From Ecdyonurus torrentis (taxonomy: Eukaryota > Arthropoda > Insecta > Ephemeroptera > Heptageniidae): a stretch of DNA of 64,000 nucleotides. A program made the position numbers and the translations under genes. The notes under the pieces are model-generated. The model was not told the origin of the DNA and did no database searches. It was given only the letters and a program-made list of their open reading frames with translations. Positions 61,406 through 64,000 of this stretch are shown in pieces; the stretch's first letter is position 1, and each line of letters opens with the position of its first letter. The stretch covers positions 35,473,156 to 35,537,155 of the forward strand of contig OX439127.1 of NCBI GenBank assembly GCA_949318235.1, written 5' to 3'.

Positions 61406-61944
61406 GAAAGTTAAACACAAACCAAGCTATTAGATTGAAATTATATATATTTAATGTGATGTATAATGTACAAGTAACGCATGTTAAGTTCAAATAATAA
61501 CGTATTGATTATAAATTAAATAAAGTTTCGTCTAACCTGTCAATTAATTTTCAAATGCATACTAACCAAATATTGATGGCCTAAAAAACAAATTTGTACA
61601 TTTAAAAATAAAATGAGAGATTATATCATAAAAGAATATTTGACGTTTTTAAAATTTATGAACTCTGATGAGAAAATAAAAATGATTTTTACTAGAAATT
61701 AAAATTTACAGTAGACCACTTGCATCGAACGTAACTATTTAAAATAAATTAAAACATTCTTAATGCATTTCTAATGGAAAATGGAAATCATATTTTATAA
61801 ATTACAACTAGATGGTCTATTTACAATAATGTCTATTGTTTAAAATGTAAAAGAAACACACTGTACATAATGCGTGCATACAATTTTAAAATTATATTTA
61901 CTAAATGTTATTTAGGAAATGTATATACGGTACACAAGAAGTTG

Positions 61945-62013
<69 letters not shown>

Positions 62014-62258
62014 ATAATATAAATAATCTGGACAATATTTATATTTTCTTTAGTAAAAATAAATATAACATTAACATCATGTTTTTTTGCTCATATATAA
62101 CACAGCTATAAATAAAACTAATGTGAGTGAAATTGCGAAATGAATAATATAAAAATCAAACAAACTAAAAACAGATCCTATTTAATTGAGACTACATCGA
62201 AATTTGGTGTGCATTAATTTTTCTCGACAAAGGTATTTTTTCAGAACAATATATTTCA

Positions 62259-62295
<37 letters not shown>

Positions 62296-63018
62296 CTCAC
62301 ATTTTTTAATATAAGCAGAATCAATGATGCAAAATGTTGGAAACTCTCAATTTATTATTTCTTCTTCTTCTTCTTCTTTTTTTTTTTTTTTTTTTTTTTT
62401 CTTCTTTTGTATGCTATGAAGGGTATATTGTAGCATTCTAGGAAAAAAATATATTGCATTTTGGAACCAAAGTTTAAACTTTTATTATTATCAAAATATT
62501 ACCAGTCAATAATATTAATAAATCAGTAGAACTTTCAGGTTTTTACTAATAAAATAACGAAAGTTAAGATCATAAAACCTAATTTATTAGATTACACAGT
62601 TTGTTATATTACTCAGTGAGAGTGGGTGGATGAGTGAGTGAGAAAAAGAGAAAGAGAGAGAGACTGTATAAAAATAAAAACTACTTTGCAAACTTTTACT
62701 GTCACGTAGAGAGGTATGGAAAGGTCGTTAACAACCTTTTTACAGTTTAATGGAAATTTTAATAGAACAAATCACAGGTAATAATTTTATATTATGAATT
62801 AACAAATTTTAAATATAGCTATAAATTTTAGAGAACAAAAATTTGAAATATTATAGAACTTTTTTTTTCTTTCATTGCAAGGTTTAGTTGTTAAACAGTT
62901 AATTGGCTATAAAAAAAGAGGATATTTCATTTTTATAACTATAGGCACTAAAATTGTAATAGTTTTTTTTTATCACAATTTATCATTTATTTTTACACAC
63001 ATAGTACATAGTATACAT
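61406..63018. other. AT-rich intergenic stretch, no gene recognised
   Basis: The stretch contains (TA)n at 61949-62010, a poly-A run near 62266-62293, a TTC-to-poly-T tract near 62360-62400 and a GA-rich patch at 62640-62665. No exon was recognised. Confidence 0.55.
61949..62010. repeat. (TA)n microsatellite
   Basis: About 60 bp of TA dinucleotides. Confidence 0.95.
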
Positions 63019-63090
<72 letters not shown>

Positions 63091-63105
63091 CACATATATA
63101 TAATA

Positions 63106-63140
<35 letters not shown>
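63019..63140. repeat. Compound (GT)n-(TA)n microsatellite
   Basis: A GT run leads into TA tracts with CACATA and AATATTA steps. The hAT-type end at 63141 is inserted at its edge. Confidence 0.9.
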
Positions 63141-63143
<3 letters not shown>

Positions 63144-63545
63144 TGGCGTAGCCAGGGGGGGGTTTTTGGGGGTTCAAACCCCCCCTGTGGATTTGGAAAA
63201 CATACACAAAAATTAAAAAAAGTGAACAAAAATTTTGCAACAAAAATAGTATTTTAGGAGAAAAAATCGTAAAAAATTTCTCGCTTCGCTCGAATATGTT
63301 TATTATTATTATTATTTTACTAATATTACACTCTTCACTGATACAAAGTATAGCGGTATAGACACTATATGACTTTAAGGTACCAAATATTTTGTAGTAC
63401 TAACCAATCAATTAACTAGATTTTTCATTAAATGTTTTTAATTTTCTGTTTTCCGTGAAAAAAAAAAAAAAAATAAGTAAAAACTTCACAGTTTTCTAGC
63501 ATAGAATGGGTATAAAAATAAATAAAGGACGTGATTTCAAAAGCG
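63141..63545 (+). mobile_element. hAT-type element end, CAGTGGCGTAGCC terminus
   Basis: The sequence CAGTGGCGTAGCCAGGGGGG, followed by a G-run and a C-run (GGGGGTTCAAACCCCCC), is a widespread hAT-type terminal motif in animals. A CTCGCTTCGCTCG word farther in is also typical of such elements. No opposite terminus was found before the next element, so this copy is truncated or interrupted. The right limit is only a guess. Confidence 0.6.
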
Positions 63546-64000
63546 CAGTGTTGGGGTCGAACACCATTTTAGTCGGACTAAAACTGATCACGAACACTTA
63601 AAATTCTTTCGAACACGATCCAAACACGAACATTTCGAACTTTTTGCAAGGTCAAACACATCACGAAATGTTCGATCGAACTGTTCGTAAGTGTTCGACT
63701 AGGTTATTTAAAAAAAATACTATACAAATAAACAAACTTTTTTGTTTTTATTTTTTATTTAAATATATTTGTATATATGTATATAATTATTGGAAATGGT
63801 TGAAAATCCTTTTATTTTACATAAAATACACCAATTTTTCAGATTAAATTTTTAACTAATTTAAAACTTTTAACATGTAAAACTTAATTGCAAAAGTGTT
63901 CGACTTCGTGTTTGAAATTTCGAACAATCAGCAGTGAAAATGGTGTTCGTCGAACACGAACTCGAACACCTCTAAAAATCCAAACGAACTCGCAAACGAA
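63546..64000 (+). mobile_element. hAT-type element with CGAACAC repeats, running off the window
   Basis: It begins CAGTGTTGGGGTCGAACACC and carries more than ten copies of CGAACAC, GTTCG or close variants clustered at both visible sides (63550-63705 and 63895-64000). These resemble subterminal transposase-binding arrays. No transposase frame is visible. The far terminus is outside the window. Confidence 0.6.

Overview
This is a stretch of nuclear DNA from an animal, most likely an arthropod. It is very AT-rich, gene-poor, has spliced genes with GT-AG introns, and is full of (TA)n, (GA)n/(TC)n and poly-A/T tracts and short non-autonomous DNA transposons. No prokaryotic-style operon, long ORF, rRNA operon or CRISPR array is present. 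The arthropod call rests on sarcolamban-like micropeptides plus a TRIC (TMEM38)-like gene. The order or species cannot be fixed from the sequence alone.

The clearest protein gene lies on the minus strand between 58434 and 50155. Seven exons join with matching phases and canonical splice sites into an uninterrupted 201-residue protein. It has about seven hydrophobic segments and resembles the trimeric intracellular cation (TRIC) channel family of the ER/SR membrane. It is shorter than usual and lacks several signature residues. Its introns hold a LINE 3'-end fragment, a MITE with palindromic motifs, a 5-bp-looped hairpin, a 698-bp hAT-type element with a perfect 8-bp target duplication, and one copy of a two-copy MITE family.

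Three very short plus-strand ORFs (7548-7673, 28626-28727, 61281-61379) each encode a roughly 32-41 residue peptide. Each has a short polar N-terminus and one hydrophobic C-terminal helix. All share the pattern (N/T)Y-x3-I-x-LL-x2-L-(W/Y)-x-L-(Y/W), which is the architecture of arthropod sarcolamban, a one-pass SERCA regulator of muscle sarcoplasmic reticulum. If right, the window holds a dispersed micropeptide family next to an SR counter-ion-channel-like gene, a local calcium-handling theme. This is the most interesting observation here. None of these small genes would be found by an ordinary ORF-length cutoff.

Layout. 0.8-1.3 kb: a minus-strand ORF with a signal-peptide-like start and an acidic YDYDD tail made by a 15-bp minisatellite. 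1.5-7.3 kb: AT-rich, one dispersed repeat pair. 7.4-7.7 kb: first micropeptide. 9.39-9.79 kb: long foldback element. 10-21 kb: microsatellites, no gene recognised. 21.09-21.40 kb: MITE copy. 23.8 kb: isolated exon-like segment. 28.6 kb: second micropeptide. 29-42 kb: microsatellites, small foldbacks. 42.36-42.47 kb: strong hairpin. 43.5-43.9 kb: GA/TC cluster. 49.1 kb: 5S-rRNA-derived sequence. 50.1-58.4 kb: TRIC-like gene. 58.8-59.0 kb: tRNA-derived SINE. 61.3 kb: third micropeptide. 63.1-64.0 kb: two hAT-type element ends, the second running off the window.
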